Assembly: GCF_000423625.1 (NCBI RefSeq)
Contig: NZ_AUII01000013.1
Span: 1 to 64,000, forward strand
Length of the DNA stretch: 64,000 nt
Direction: 5' to 3'
Source of the DNA: Pseudonocardia asaccharolytica DSM 44247 = NBRC 16224
Lineage (GTDB): Bacteria; Actinomycetota; Actinomycetes; Mycobacteriales; Pseudonocardiaceae
Each line of letters begins with the position of its first letter. Positions within the stretch are counted from its first letter, which is position 1. Of this stretch, positions 34,399-42,955 are shown piece by piece. Made by a program: the position numbers and the translations under genes. The notes beneath the pieces were generated by a model, which was given only the letters and a program-made list of their open reading frames with translations, had not been told where the DNA came from and made no database searches.

Positions 34399-34958
34399 GC
34401 ACGCAACGCTGTCCACGATGTACCCACCAACTTCCGCTCGCCGCCTTCCCTGAGCGCCACCGAGGCAAGCCCGGGAACTACTGCACCGACTGCGCCCGGG
34501 ACTACCGGCGACAGTGGAAGACCTGGAGCCCGGCCGCGCGGCGCGAGCGAACTTCCACCACTTGCACGGTCGCCGGCTGCGGCAAACGCATCCGCGCGGG
34601 CCGCGCCTACTGCGCACCGCACCAGCAGCGCGCGGACAAGTACGGCGACCCGCACGGCAGCCGGCCCGTGAGCACCAGCTACCAGGCGGTACACAAGCGG
34701 CTCCGCAGGACCAAGGGTGCGGCCAGCATCTACCCGTGCGCGACCGGCTGTGGCAGGCAGGCACGTGACTGGGCCTACGACCACGGCGACCGGGGAGCCC
34801 TAGTCGCGCAGTGGTACGGCAAGACCGTCCGCTACTCGACGGACCCTGAGCACTATCGACCGCTGTGCGGGTCGTGCCACACGAAGAGTGACCGAGTGAA
34901 TGGCTACGCAGCGCAACCGTCTGACCCTGAGCCGCGGCCACTGCACTGGTGGCTATGA
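34395..34958 (+). CDS. Zinc-finger endonuclease-like protein (homing type)
   Basis: A 187-residue protein: CPRCTHQLPLAAFPERHRGK and CTDCARDYRRQW (a zinc-ribbon like those of phage recombination endonuclease VII-type proteins), CTVAGCGKRIRAGRAYCAPH, then the nuclease end KRLRRTKGAASIYPCATGCG, ARDWAYDHGD and PLCGSCHTKSD. The last part resembles the end of the protein at 44750-45325 (both have xDWAYDxxD, YSxDxxxYRPxCxSCH). Two related homing-like enzymes thus lie 10 kb apart in one element. Confidence 0.7.
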   Translation: MSTQRCPRCTHQLPLAAFPERHRGKPGNYCTDCARDYRRQWKTWSPAARRERTSTTCTVAGCGKRIRAGRAYCAPHQQRADKYGDPHGSRPVSTSYQAVHKRLRRTKGAASIYPCATGCGRQARDWAYDHGDRGALVAQWYGKTVRYSTDPEHYRPLCGSCHTKSDRVNGYAAQPSDPEPRPLHWWL

Positions 34959-35306
34959 GTAATCGTGACACTGTTTTTTGCGGGGCTGGTCGGGCCCGCA
35001 CACCCCAATGCCCTGGGTTTCTCTCTCCCCGATTGTCGCAGGTCAGAGGCCTATAAACGATCATCGGGTTCGTAGGGCCCGTCGTGATCGACTACGCACT
35101 GTCACATTGCGTGATGTCACACTCTGTAGCCGAGTGAGGGCTCGTGACCGTCTGCTGCGGATCGTCTGATTCGGACGGTACGATCTCGGTGTCGCTCCCC
35201 GCGTCCACTGTGGTACCCCGCGCGTTCGTCGGGCCGTCACAACCTGGCGCGCGTGCCGCCGTCGGCCCGCGGGGGGCGGCATCGCCCCGCCCGGGAGGTG
35301 CTGCGC
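34959..35306. promoter_or_regulatory. Non-coding gap before the packaging genes (candidate late promoter / packaging site)
   Basis: About 350 bases without a plausible gene, in an element that otherwise has almost no gaps. It holds a T6 run at 34974-34979, and GCGGGGCTGGTCGGGCCCGC can pair as a hairpin. Two TGTCACA boxes stand 14 bases apart (35100 and 35114), the second forming GTGATGTCAC. Its place just upstream of the small terminase candidate is where a cos or pac site and the late promoter are usually found. None of these is proved. Confidence 0.4.
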
Positions 35307-35546
35307 ATGAGGCGGTTCGTCGGATACCGGCCCGTCCCGCCCACGGACTACGTCGCGAAGGGACTCGCGAACGCGCCGGACGAGCCGCAGTACGAGGGCG
35401 TCGTGTTCACTGACGGCAGCGTGGCCTGCCGGTGGCGCACCGAACTCCGTTCGACCTCTGTGTGGACGTGCTGGGAGGACTTCTGCCGGGTGCACGGTCA
35501 CCCCGAGTACGGCACGCGGATCGAGTGGCTCGACGGCGAGGGGTGA
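35307..35546 (+). CDS. Small protein before the terminase genes
   Basis: A 79-residue protein (VGYRPVPPTDYVAKGLANAP, GVVFTDGSVACRWRTELRST, WTCWEDFCRVHGHPEYG). ATG 35307 follows GGGAGG. The VxFxDGSVxxRW...S...W segment recurs in small actinophage proteins of unknown function. It is the first gene of the late block. Confidence 0.65.
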   Translation: MRRFVGYRPVPPTDYVAKGLANAPDEPQYEGVVFTDGSVACRWRTELRSTSVWTCWEDFCRVHGHPEYGTRIEWLDGEG

Positions 35547-35549
35547 GGC

Positions 35550-35906
35550 GTGTCGCTGCTGGAGTCGGTGGGCGAGTCGCTGGCCGCGCTGGACCTCGGT
35601 GAGGCCGACGCCGCGGTGGCGCACCTGGCCCGGCTGTACGCAACGCAGATCGACCGTGCCGGGGCCGCGGCCGCGCAGGCGGACAAGGCGCTGCGGCTGG
35701 CCGAACGGGACGGCGACGAGGCGCTCATGGAGCTGATCGCCGCGCTGAAGACCAAGCTCGCCGAGCGGGACACCCTGGACCGGCTCGGCGCGCGGTTGCA
35801 TGCGGCGCTGGTGGAGCTGCAGGCCACCCCGCGCTCGCGGCCGTCGCGGGCCGACTCGGGGGCGGGCGCGGGGAAGCTGCGCGGGCTGCGGGCGGCGGCG
35901 TCGTGA
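35550..35906 (+). CDS. Terminase small subunit-like protein
   Basis: A 118-residue helical protein (AAVAHLARLYATQIDRAG, then ALRLAERDGDEALMELIAAL, and DRLGARLHAALVELQATP) with a basic tail. Small terminase subunits of actinophages have this size, helix pattern and the closing LGxxLxxALxxLxATP. The large subunit is about 0.9 kb downstream. Recognition of the packaging site is the expected role. Confidence 0.65.
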   Translation: MSLLESVGESLAALDLGEADAAVAHLARLYATQIDRAGAAAAQADKALRLAERDGDEALMELIAALKTKLAERDTLDRLGARLHAALVELQATPRSRPSRADSGAGAGKLRGLRAAAS

Positions 35907-36560
35907 GCGCGGCACCGTACTACGCCGATGCCCTGGTGACCCTCTACCTCGGGGACTGCCGCGAGATTCTGGACTGGCGCGCCGCTGACGTGCTCGTGAC
36001 CGACCCGCCGTACGGGGTGAGGTTTCGGTCTGGCATGCGGGGCGCATTCGGTGAGAGCCGGGTCGCGGGCGACCGGTCCACGCTGGCCCGGGACGCCGCG
36101 CTCGCGCTGTGGGGTGAGCGGCCCGCACTGGTGTTCGGGCACTGGCGCGCGCCTCGCCCCGCGCTGACGCGCGCCCTGCTCACCTGGGAGAAGGGTGGGC
36201 ACGTCGGGATGGGCGACCTGCGGATCCCGTGGAAGCCCAACACCGAGGAGATCTACGTCCTGGGCCACGGGTTCACCGGGCGTCGGGGAACGTCGGTGCT
36301 GCGCCACCTCGCGATCGCGGGCACGGTTGGCCAGCGCGGGCGAGGCACCCGCCACCACCCCACCGAGAAGCCCGTGTCGTTGCTCGCCGAGCTGCTCGAA
36401 AAGTGCCCGCCCGGAGTGATCGCCGATCCGTTCGCGGGCGCTGGGGAGCACCTTGCTGGCGGCGCGGCAGCTAGGCCGCCGCGCGATCGGCGTGGAGATC
36501 GAGGAACGGTACTGCGAGGTCATCGCGACCCGACTGGCCGGGATGGCGGCAGCATCGTGA
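35903..36560 (+). pseudogene. DNA (adenine-N6/cytosine-N4) methyltransferase, frameshifted near its end
   Basis: From ATG 35903 the frame gives a beta-class methyltransferase. It has ALVTLYLGDCREIL, the catalytic ADVLVTDPPYGVRF (DPPY) near residue 33, then HHPTEKPVSLLAELLEK and [10 protein letters not shown] (SAM-binding motif I). Right after it, at the GGGG run 36443-36446, the reading leaves the frame. With one G fewer it would continue [20 protein letters not shown] and [12 protein letters not shown] to the TGA at 36558-36560, the normal family ending. As written, the protein lacks its last SAM-fold helix and strand. It is either inactivated, sequenced wrongly, or corrected by slippage. 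Confidence 0.75.
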
Positions 36561-36655
36561 CCGCGATGCTGCTCGCTCTTGCCGCGCTCGCCACGTTGAC
36601 CGGTGCGGTCGCAGTGCTGTGCGCGCTGGCCTGGGAACTGTGGCGGACCACGTGA
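36557..36655 (+). CDS. Tiny transmembrane protein
   Basis: A 32-residue hydrophobic peptide ([20 protein letters not shown], ending ELWRTT) from GTG 36557. It overlaps the restored stop of the methyltransferase by 4 bases and the next start by 4 bases. Coupling on both sides suggests a real gene; function unknown. Confidence 0.4.
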   Translation: MTAMLLALAALATLTGAVAVLCALAWELWRTT

Positions 36656-36831
36656 CGGGCCGTAGCGTGCCGAGCGTCGGCGAGCGGATCTGGTACGGCG
36701 TGCCGTTCGCGATGGCCGCGCTGCTGGTGGCCGCGCTGATCGTGGGCCCGGATCGGTTCGGCTGGCTGGCCCTCCTGCTGTCGCTGTCGGGCTCGCTGCT
36801 GTGGGTTCTGGCAGAGGCGGAGCGGCCGTGA
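36652..36831 (+). CDS. Small membrane protein with two helices
   Basis: A 59-residue protein with two hydrophobic segments (GVPFAMAALLVAALIVG and WLALLLSLSGSLLWVLAEAE). GTG 36652 overlaps the previous stop and its stop overlaps the terminase start. Function unknown. Confidence 0.5.
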   Translation: MTGRSVPSVGERIWYGVPFAMAALLVAALIVGPDRFGWLALLLSLSGSLLWVLAEAERP

Positions 36832-38297
36832 CGGTGATGCTGGAGCGGCCGGCGCAGATTCTCGGGCGGACCGAGCCGCGGCTGTGGACCCGCCCGCTCG
36901 TGACCGGACCGCCCGGTCCGTGCGGCTGCGGCTGCGCGCTCACCCCCGCCACCTCGCTCGGGTTCGAGGCCATCGAGTTCGCCGCCGAGGTCCTGGGCGT
37001 GCAGCTGCTGCCGTGGCAGCGCTGGTGGCTCATCCACGCGCTCGAGCTGCGCCCCGAGGGGGGCTACCGGTTCCGCACGCTCCTGACGTTGATCGCCCGG
37101 CAGAACGGGAAGACCACCCTGCTGAAGATCGTCGCGCTGTGGGCGATGTACATGGGCCGCGCCGAGCTCGTGCTCGGGGCCGCGCAGAGCCTGGATATCG
37201 CCCGCGAGTCGTGGGCGGGTGCGGTGGCGCTCGCGCGCGGCAACGACGAGCTGGCCGCCGAGGTGGAGAACGTGCGGCGGGCCAACGGCGAGATCTGCCT
37301 GACCCTGACCAACGGGGCCCGGTACCGGATCACCGCGGCGACCGATGAGGCCGGCCGCGGCCTGAGCGTGGACCTGCTGGTGCTCGACGAGCTGCGGGCG
37401 CAGCGGGACACCGGGGCGTGGGCGGCGCTGTCGAAAACCACCAGCGCGCGCCCGAACGGGCTGATCGTGGGGATTTCCAACGCCGGCTCGGACCAGTCGG
37501 TGGTGCTGAACACGCTGCGGTCGGCGGCGCTCGCCGAGACCGAGCCGACGCTCGGGCTGTTCGAGTGGTCGGCGCCGGACGGCTGTGAGCTCGACGACGT
37601 GGACGGGTGGGCGGCGGCGAACCCGGCGCTGGGGCGCACCCTGTCGGCGGCGTCGGTGCGGACGTCGCTGGCCACCGACCCGGCGGAGGTGTTCCGGACC
37701 GAGGTGCTGTGCCAGCACGTCGACGCGCTCGACTCGGCGTTGGACGCGGCCGGGTGGAAGGCGGGTGCGGACCCGGCCGGGTCGCTCGCCGCGGTGCGGG
37801 CGAGGGTGGCGGCGGTGGTGGACGTGGCCCCGGACGGTGCGCACGTCACCCTCGGCGGGGCGGCACTGCTCGACGACGGCCGGGTCCGGGTGGAGATCTT
37901 CGGGGCGTGGTCGTCCACCGAGGACGCGCGGCGGGAGCTGGCCGAGCTGCTGGCGCGGATCGGGCCGGCCGCGGTCGGCTGGCTCCCGGCGGGGCCGGCC
38001 GCGGCGCTCGCCCCGGAGCTGCGCGCGCTCGGCGCGGTCGAGATCAAGGGCCAGCAGGTGCACGAGGCGTGCCAGGGCCTGGCCGACCTCGTGCAGGCGC
38101 GGCGGATTCTGCATCCCGCTGATCCGCTGCTGGATGCGCACGTGGCGGGGGCGCAGCGGCTGCACACCGGGGACGGGTGGCGGTTCGCGCGCCGCGGCGC
38201 CGGCCACGTGGACGCCGTCTATGCCGTCGCCGGGGCGGTGCATCTGGCGCGGACGGTGCCGGAGCCGGTGGTGATCCCGCGATCGAGGATCTTCTGA
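36828..38297 (+). CDS. Terminase large subunit
   Basis: A 489-residue packaging motor. The ATPase part has the Q-motif-like VQLLPWQRWWLIHALEL, Walker A-like RTLLTLIARQNGKTTLL (about residue 85), Walker B in DLLVLDELRAQRD, and a coupling motif region SNAGSDQSVVLNTLR. The nuclease part is RNase-H-like with Asp in VAAVVDVAPDGAHVTLGG, near 330, and later acidic residues (GHVDAVYAVAG). Length and order are those of siphophage TerL. The GTG start overlaps the preceding gene (GTGA). It cuts and pumps phage DNA into the prohead. Confidence 0.9.
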   Translation: MTVMLERPAQILGRTEPRLWTRPLVTGPPGPCGCGCALTPATSLGFEAIEFAAEVLGVQLLPWQRWWLIHALELRPEGGYRFRTLLTLIARQNGKTTLLKIVALWAMYMGRAELVLGAAQSLDIARESWAGAVALARGNDELAAEVENVRRANGEICLTLTNGARYRITAATDEAGRGLSVDLLVLDELRAQRDTGAWAALSKTTSARPNGLIVGISNAGSDQSVVLNTLRSAALAETEPTLGLFEWSAPDGCELDDVDGWAAANPALGRTLSAASVRTSLATDPAEVFRTEVLCQHVDALDSALDAAGWKAGADPAGSLAAVRARVAAVVDVAPDGAHVTLGGAALLDDGRVRVEIFGAWSSTEDARRELAELLARIGPAAVGWLPAGPAAALAPELRALGAVEIKGQQVHEACQGLADLVQARRILHPADPLLDAHVAGAQRLHTGDGWRFARRGAGHVDAVYAVAGAVHLARTVPEPVVIPRSRIF

Positions 38298-38308
38298 GGG
38301 GGGCGCTG

Positions 38309-38488
38309 GTGGATCGGGTGCGGTTGTGGGCGGTGTGCCAGGCCGTCGGGGTGGCCGCGGTGCTGGGCGGGCTGTTCGCCGCGCTGGCGTGGCCGCTGGC
38401 GCTGACGATCAGTGGGCTGGTGCTGCTGTTGGTCGGGGTGCTGTTGGAGGCCGGCCATGGCTTGCCGCGGCCGGGGAAGGGGACCTGA
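38309..38488 (+). CDS. Small membrane protein between terminase and portal
   Basis: A 59-residue protein with two hydrophobic helices (CQAVGVAAVLGGLFAALAWP and LALTISGLVLLLVGVLLEAG) and a basic end. It begins 11 bases after the terminase stop and its stop overlaps the next ATG. Function unknown. Confidence 0.5.
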   Translation: MDRVRLWAVCQAVGVAAVLGGLFAALAWPLALTISGLVLLLVGVLLEAGHGLPRPGKGT

Positions 38489-38700
38489 TGGGCCGCTATG
38501 ACCGGATCTGGGTCGACATCCCGGAGGGCACCCGGCTGAGCGAGGCGGAGTCCGCGTGGCTGGGTGAGGTGGTCGAGGGCCTGGCCGACGCGCTGGAGGG
38601 CCTGGAGGGGCCGCCGCCGAGGCCGTGCCGTCATTGGCGGTGCCGGGTGTATCGGACGGTGCTGCGCTGGGCGCTGCGCGGGCTCCCCGGGGGTAGCTGA
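38488..38700 (+). CDS. Small protein before the portal, unknown
   Basis: A 70-residue protein: an acidic helical first half (AESAWLGEVVEGLADALEGL) and a basic second half (CRHWRCRVYRTVLRWALRGL). TGATG overlaps join it to both neighbours. No family is recognised. Confidence 0.5.
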   Translation: MGRYDRIWVDIPEGTRLSEAESAWLGEVVEGLADALEGLEGPPPRPCRHWRCRVYRTVLRWALRGLPGGS

Positions 38701-39935
38701 TGGGGCTGGGGGCGCTGTTCCACCGCAACTTGGTCTACGAGGCCACCGACACCAAGACTGGCCAGACCGCGACGTACACGGTGGTCACCGACGGTGGCCC
38801 GGGGATGTACGCGGACTGGGCGCAGGACAGCTACCGGGGCGGCATGTCGATCCCGGGTGCGTGGCGGGCCGCGCGGCTGCAGGCCGGGATCCTCGGCGGG
38901 GTGCCCTGGCACGCCTACCAGGACCGCGGCGGCCGCGCGCAGCGGGTGAGGCCGAGCCCGGCGCTGGTCGAGCAGCCGGCACCCCCGGACGTGCGGGTGA
39001 CAACGTTCTCGTCGTGGCATCTGGATCTGCTGTGGCACGGCAACGCGCTCGGGCTGATCGTCGACCGGGGCCGCGACCGGGCGCCGACGGCGGTGGTGCC
39101 GGTTCCGGCCCGGTCGGTGTTCGTCCGCCGGATCGGCCAGTCGGACAACCAGGCGGCGGACTTCCCGGTCGGCGAGATCGTGTACTGGATCGGTGGCCGG
39201 TGGCGCTCGACGCGGGACGTCATCCACGTCAAGGGGCTGTGCGAGCCGGGTGCGCTGCGCGGCATGGGGATCCTGGAGGCGCATCTGGCGGGCGCGCTGG
39301 GGCTGTCGGTCGAGCTGGACAAGCAGGCGCGGGGCGTCTCCGAGCACGCGGTGCCGAGCGTGAAGATCAAGAGCGAGAACCCGGACCTGACACAGGTCGA
39401 GGCCGACGAGCTCAAGGCCAAGTGGATGGCCAGCGTGCGCACCAGAGTGCCCGTGGTGCTCAATCCGTCGACGGACGTCGAGCCGATCGCCTGGAACCCG
39501 ACCGAGACGCAGCTGTTGGAGGCGCGCAAGTTCAGCCTGCACGAGATCGCGCTGATCTTCGGGCTGGACCCGTCCTGGCTCGGCGCCGCGCAGGCCTCCC
39601 GGGTGTACGCGAATATCGAGCAAGAGGGCATCAACCTGGTCCGGTTCTCGCTGCAGGAGCACTTCGAGCGGTTCGAGCAGACCCTGTCCGCGCACCTGCC
39701 GGCCGGGATGTGGGTGAAGGCCGCGCTGGACGGGCTGCTGCGCGCGGACACGCTGGGCCGCTACAAGGCGCACGCCATCGGGATCCGCGAGGGCTTCCTG
39801 CAGCCCAACGAGGCCCGCGCGTTGGAGGACTGGGCGCCGATCCCGGGCCTGGATGAGCAATGGGCCGAGCACGTGTTCCGGGCGCCGACGGCCGGGCCGC
39901 CGCCGGCCGGGTCTGTTGAGGAGGGTCAACCGTGA
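38700..39935 (+). CDS. Portal protein, HK97 type
   Basis: A 411-residue portal. Typical segments: DSYRGGMSIPGAWRAARLQA (the start of the clip/stem domain), WHLDLLWHGNALGLIVDRGR, VIHVKGLCEPGALRGMGILE, DELKAKWMASVRTRVPVVLN and ALIFGLDPSWLGAAQASRVY, followed by NIEQEGINLVRFSLQEHFER. Twelve copies form the DNA entry ring and the site of terminase docking. The TGATG overlap with the preceding gene and a GTGA overlap with the protease place it firmly in the head operon. Confidence 0.9.
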   Translation: MGLGALFHRNLVYEATDTKTGQTATYTVVTDGGPGMYADWAQDSYRGGMSIPGAWRAARLQAGILGGVPWHAYQDRGGRAQRVRPSPALVEQPAPPDVRVTTFSSWHLDLLWHGNALGLIVDRGRDRAPTAVVPVPARSVFVRRIGQSDNQAADFPVGEIVYWIGGRWRSTRDVIHVKGLCEPGALRGMGILEAHLAGALGLSVELDKQARGVSEHAVPSVKIKSENPDLTQVEADELKAKWMASVRTRVPVVLNPSTDVEPIAWNPTETQLLEARKFSLHEIALIFGLDPSWLGAAQASRVYANIEQEGINLVRFSLQEHFERFEQTLSAHLPAGMWVKAALDGLLRADTLGRYKAHAIGIREGFLQPNEARALEDWAPIPGLDEQWAEHVFRAPTAGPPPAGSVEEGQP

Positions 39936-40495
39936 CCGAGCTGCGTCGGATGTTCAACGCCGCGCTGGAGATCCGCTCTCCAGCGCAGGGTGGCGACGGT
40001 CGCATCGTGGAGGGCATCGCGGTGCCCTACGGCGTGGCGATGCGCATCGACGCCGACCTCGTCGAGCAGTTCGCGCCCGGGGCGTTCGCGCACCAGATCG
40101 CGGCCGCGCACCGGGTCAGGTTCCGGCGAGATCACTGGCAGCTGATCGGGCGCACGCTCGAGCTGCGGGAGGACGCCGCGGGCCTGTGGGGTGCGTGGCA
40201 GGTGGCGCGCACCGCGGCGGGCGACGACACGCTGGCGTTGATCGAGGGTGGCGCGCTGACGGACCTGTCGATCGGGTTCCGGGAGCGGCAGAACCGGCGT
40301 CTGCCCGACGGCACGATCGAACGGGTGACCGCGGACCTGCGGGAGGTGTCCGTGGTGGACGAGGGCGCCTACGGCGAGCACGCCACGATCGCCGGCGTGC
40401 GCGCGGCCGCGGGCGACGGTGACGCGGTCGAGCGGGTGGGGCTGGCGGAGTGCGCGCAGATCCTCGGGCGGCTCCCCGTGCTCTCGTCGTCGTGA
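39932..40495 (+). CDS. Head maturation (prohead) protease
   Basis: A 187-residue HK97-type serine protease. EGIAVPYGVAMRIDADLVEQ and FAPGAFAHQI open the fold. VRFRRDHWQLIGRTLELRED carries the likely catalytic His, GALTDLSIGFRERQNRR the nucleophile Ser, and LREVSVVDEGAYGEHATI the end of the core. It removes the scaffolding part of the capsid protein. The gene starts in the portal stop. Confidence 0.85.
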   Translation: MTELRRMFNAALEIRSPAQGGDGRIVEGIAVPYGVAMRIDADLVEQFAPGAFAHQIAAAHRVRFRRDHWQLIGRTLELREDAAGLWGAWQVARTAAGDDTLALIEGGALTDLSIGFRERQNRRLPDGTIERVTADLREVSVVDEGAYGEHATIAGVRAAAGDGDAVERVGLAECAQILGRLPVLSSS

Positions 40496-40654
40496 TCGGC
40501 TAGCATCCGCAGGCGATACACCAATGCCGGCCCCTCGGCCCCGAGGTCCGCACCCCCGCCGCTCCCCCGTGATGCGGGCACCCGGACACGGTAGGCGGGC
40601 GACACCCCGGTCTCTAGGTGGACCTACACACCTATCGACTTGGGAGCACACGTC
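40496..40654. promoter_or_regulatory. Leader before the capsid gene with a hairpin
   Basis: This 159-base gap breaks an otherwise overlapping gene row. It contains CCTCGG-CC-CCGAGG at 40533-40546, able to form a short GC hairpin. An AT-richer stretch before GGGAG at 40642 is the ribosome binding site of the capsid gene. It may hold a processing site or promoter that raises capsid expression. Inferred from position. Confidence 0.35.
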
Positions 40655-42004
40655 GTGGCATCCCCCTATCTCGTGCGCAAGCGCGAGCAGTATCAGGAGA
40701 TCCGGACCGAGATCGAGGGCCTGCAGGCGCTCGCCGTGGCCGAGAACCGGGACCTCACCGAGGACGAGCTGGGCACGATCCGGACGCGGGCGGCGGACGC
40801 GGAGAAGCTGGCCGGCGAGATCGAGTCCCTGGCGGACTTCGAGCGCCGCTCGGCGAAGGTCGGTGTGGCGGCGGCGGAGATCGCCGCGGCCGGTGACGGC
40901 CCGCCGCCGGAGGCGACCGGGGACCACACCCGCGCAGCTGGCGGCGAGACGCGGTCGGGTGGCGCCGAGGCGCTGACCGGCACCGCGCAGACCCGCGACC
41001 GCGACCCCGGGCACTACCGCAAGGGCGGCGAGCACAGCTTCTTCGGCGACATGTTCCGGGCGAAGCAGGGCTACCAGGACGCCTCGCGGCGGCTCGCCGA
41101 GCATCACCGGGCGCTCGACACCCCGAACGAGGGTGTCGGGCTGGTCGCGCCACACTGGCTGGTGGAGGAGTACCAGACCATCGCCCGGCAGGGCCGCCGC
41201 GCATCCGGGGCGGTGCGGCAGGTGCCGCTCGGGGACGACCCGCGGCCGCTGACCCTGCCACGGCAGACCGCGGGTACCGACACGATCGTCGCCGAGCAGG
41301 CGTCGGAGAACACCGCGCCGACGTCGACCGACGCCTACGACAGCGACACGGTCACGGTCACCCCGAAGCCGACCACCGGGGCGCAGGTCTTCTCCCGGCA
41401 GATGCTGGACATGGCCAACCCGGCGATCGACGGGCTGATCTACGGCGACCTGCTGTCGGTGTACAACCAGAAGATCGAGGCCAAGGTGGTCGCGGCGATG
41501 GTCACCGCGGCCGGGACGGCGGTCACGACCTACGCCAACGAGGCCGCGTGGGACACCGCCGCGGGCAACCTCGCGGTCTCCGATGACCTGATCGACCTGG
41601 CCATCGCGGTCCGCAACGCCCGCAAGCTGCCCGCCGACATCCTGGTGCTGTCGGTGGCCCGCTACGGCGAGCTGCTCAAGCTCAAGGACTCCGCGGGTCG
41701 GCCGCTGATGCCGATGGACTCGGCCGGCCCGATGAACGTGGTCGGCACCGGCAGCGTCGCGGTGGACGGGCGGATCCACGGGCTCGGGGTGATCGCCTCG
41801 GACGGGGTCACGCAGTACCCGGAGAGCATCCTGGCCGCCCGCGCGGCGGACACGCTGCTGTTCGAGTCGGCGCTGATGCGGTTCCGCTACGAGGAGAAGT
41901 CAGGCCCCCATTCGATCGAGGTGGGGATCTGGGGCTACTCGGCGGTCCACGTGAAGTACAGCGGGGACTCGGTGAAGCGCAACGTCATCACCGCGGCGGT
42001 CTGA
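40655..42004 (+). CDS. Major capsid protein, HK97 fold
   Basis: A 449-residue capsid precursor. Residues 1-65 (YLVRKREQYQEIRTEIEGLQ and later TIRTRAADAEKLAGEIESLA) form the coiled-coil scaffold or delta domain, followed by a disordered linker. The shell domain begins near residue 125, with HWLVEEYQTIARQGRRASGA and GAQVFSRQMLDMANPAIDGL, then LPADILVLSVARYGELLKL and SVAVDGRIHGLGVIASDG. GTG 40655 is chosen for its spacing to GGGAG; TTG 40640 is possible. The protease upstream would cut in the linker. Confidence 0.9.
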   Translation: MASPYLVRKREQYQEIRTEIEGLQALAVAENRDLTEDELGTIRTRAADAEKLAGEIESLADFERRSAKVGVAAAEIAAAGDGPPPEATGDHTRAAGGETRSGGAEALTGTAQTRDRDPGHYRKGGEHSFFGDMFRAKQGYQDASRRLAEHHRALDTPNEGVGLVAPHWLVEEYQTIARQGRRASGAVRQVPLGDDPRPLTLPRQTAGTDTIVAEQASENTAPTSTDAYDSDTVTVTPKPTTGAQVFSRQMLDMANPAIDGLIYGDLLSVYNQKIEAKVVAAMVTAAGTAVTTYANEAAWDTAAGNLAVSDDLIDLAIAVRNARKLPADILVLSVARYGELLKLKDSAGRPLMPMDSAGPMNVVGTGSVAVDGRIHGLGVIASDGVTQYPESILAARAADTLLFESALMRFRYEEKSGPHSIEVGIWGYSAVHVKYSGDSVKRNVITAAV

Positions 42005-42246
42005 TGGCGATGGCCCCTCCGTGGAGGCATCTGCACACCGCGGCGCTGGGTGTGGGAGTCGAGCCGGTCGGCACGCAGCCGGCCGTCTCGGCCCCGGCCG
42101 GCGGCGAGGTCGTCGATACCGAGGCGCGGGCCGCGCTGGCCGAGGTGCTGCGGGTGCTCGAGGCGTTCGGGCTCACCGCTGCGCCACGGCCGGTCGGGTC
42201 CGGCGGCGGGCGGCGGGCCCGGCACGCCCGGAAGGACGGTGCGTGA
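42004..42246 (+). CDS. Small protein after the capsid
   Basis: An 80-residue protein with a helix TEARAALAEVLRVLEAFGLT and a Gly/Arg-rich end. Its start overlaps the capsid stop and its stop overlaps the connector gene. Such small proteins after the capsid gene may be minor head proteins. No family is recognised. Confidence 0.5.
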   Translation: MAMAPPWRHLHTAALGVGVEPVGTQPAVSAPAGGEVVDTEARAALAEVLRVLEAFGLTAAPRPVGSGGGRRARHARKDGA

Positions 42247-42599
42247 TGGCCTGGCCCCCGACGCTGACCGCGCTGAAGGGCGACCTGGGCATCGACGAGG
42301 CCGACACCCGCGACGACGCCCGGTTGACGTCCATGCTGGACGCCGCGGTCGTGTTCGTGCAGCGGGTCCACGCGGGCGGGTTCGACTTCGCCGGGGACCT
42401 GGGCTCGACGCTGCCGGAGCCGGATGCGGACCTGGTGACCGGCACGCTGCGGCTGGCCGGGCGCTGGCACACCCGCCGCCGCTCACCGGATGGGCTGGTG
42501 GCGATGGCCGAGCTCGGCGCCGCCCGGGTGCCGTCGTTCGATCCGGACATCGAGCGGCTGCTGCGTATCGGCCGCTACCGGTCCCCGGTGATCGCCTGA
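42246..42599 (+). CDS. Head-tail connector (gp6/gp15-like adaptor)
   Basis: A 117-residue helical protein: WPPTLTALKGDLGIDEADTR, DDARLTSMLDAAVVFVQRVH, DLVTGTLRLAGRWHTRRRSP and PDIERLLRIGRYRSP. The pattern of an N-terminal LKxDLGI, four helices and an IxxLLxIGR end is that of phage head-tail adaptors. It would sit under the portal ring. Confidence 0.75.
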   Translation: MAWPPTLTALKGDLGIDEADTRDDARLTSMLDAAVVFVQRVHAGGFDFAGDLGSTLPEPDADLVTGTLRLAGRWHTRRRSPDGLVAMAELGAARVPSFDPDIERLLRIGRYRSPVIA

Positions 42600-42955
42600 T
42601 GGGCGCGGTCGCGGACGCCGCGGCCGAGCTGGCCAGCGCGCTGGGCACCGTGCCGGGGGTGCGGGTCTACACCGACCTCGGCGCGGTGATCGACCCGCCC
42701 GGGGTGGTGCTCGGGCCGCCGGCGCTCACGTGGGGTGGTCCGTGTGCCGACCCGGTGTCGGCGCGGTGGCTGGTCGCGGTCGTGGTCGCGGCGGACGAGC
42801 GGGCGCTGCCCCGGCTGTGGGATCTGGCGCCGCTGGTAGCGGCGGCGGTCGACACGGTGCCGGATGCGGTGGTGATCCGCGCCGATCCGGGGGTGTGGTC
42901 GACCGGCACCACCGAATTGCCTTGTTACGAATTGCAGATAGAAACGAGTTTGTAA
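42599..42955 (+). CDS. Tail terminator-like protein
   Basis: A 118-residue alpha/beta protein: AAELASALGTVPGVRVYTDL, VSARWLVAVVVAADERALPR, and a C-terminal LPCYELQIETSL strand. Size, fold pattern and position between connector and major tail protein are those of tail terminators, which stop tail growth and join tail to head. The last 40 bases are markedly AT-richer than the rest. Confidence 0.65.
   Translation: MGAVADAAAELASALGTVPGVRVYTDLGAVIDPPGVVLGPPALTWGGPCADPVSARWLVAVVVAADERALPRLWDLAPLVAAAVDTVPDAVVIRADPGVWSTGTTELPCYELQIETSL

Noticed and set aside
36471-38243. 590-codon open frame antisense to the terminase large subunit
   Set aside because: High-GC shadow with Arg/Gly/His-rich composition, no RBS and no domain.
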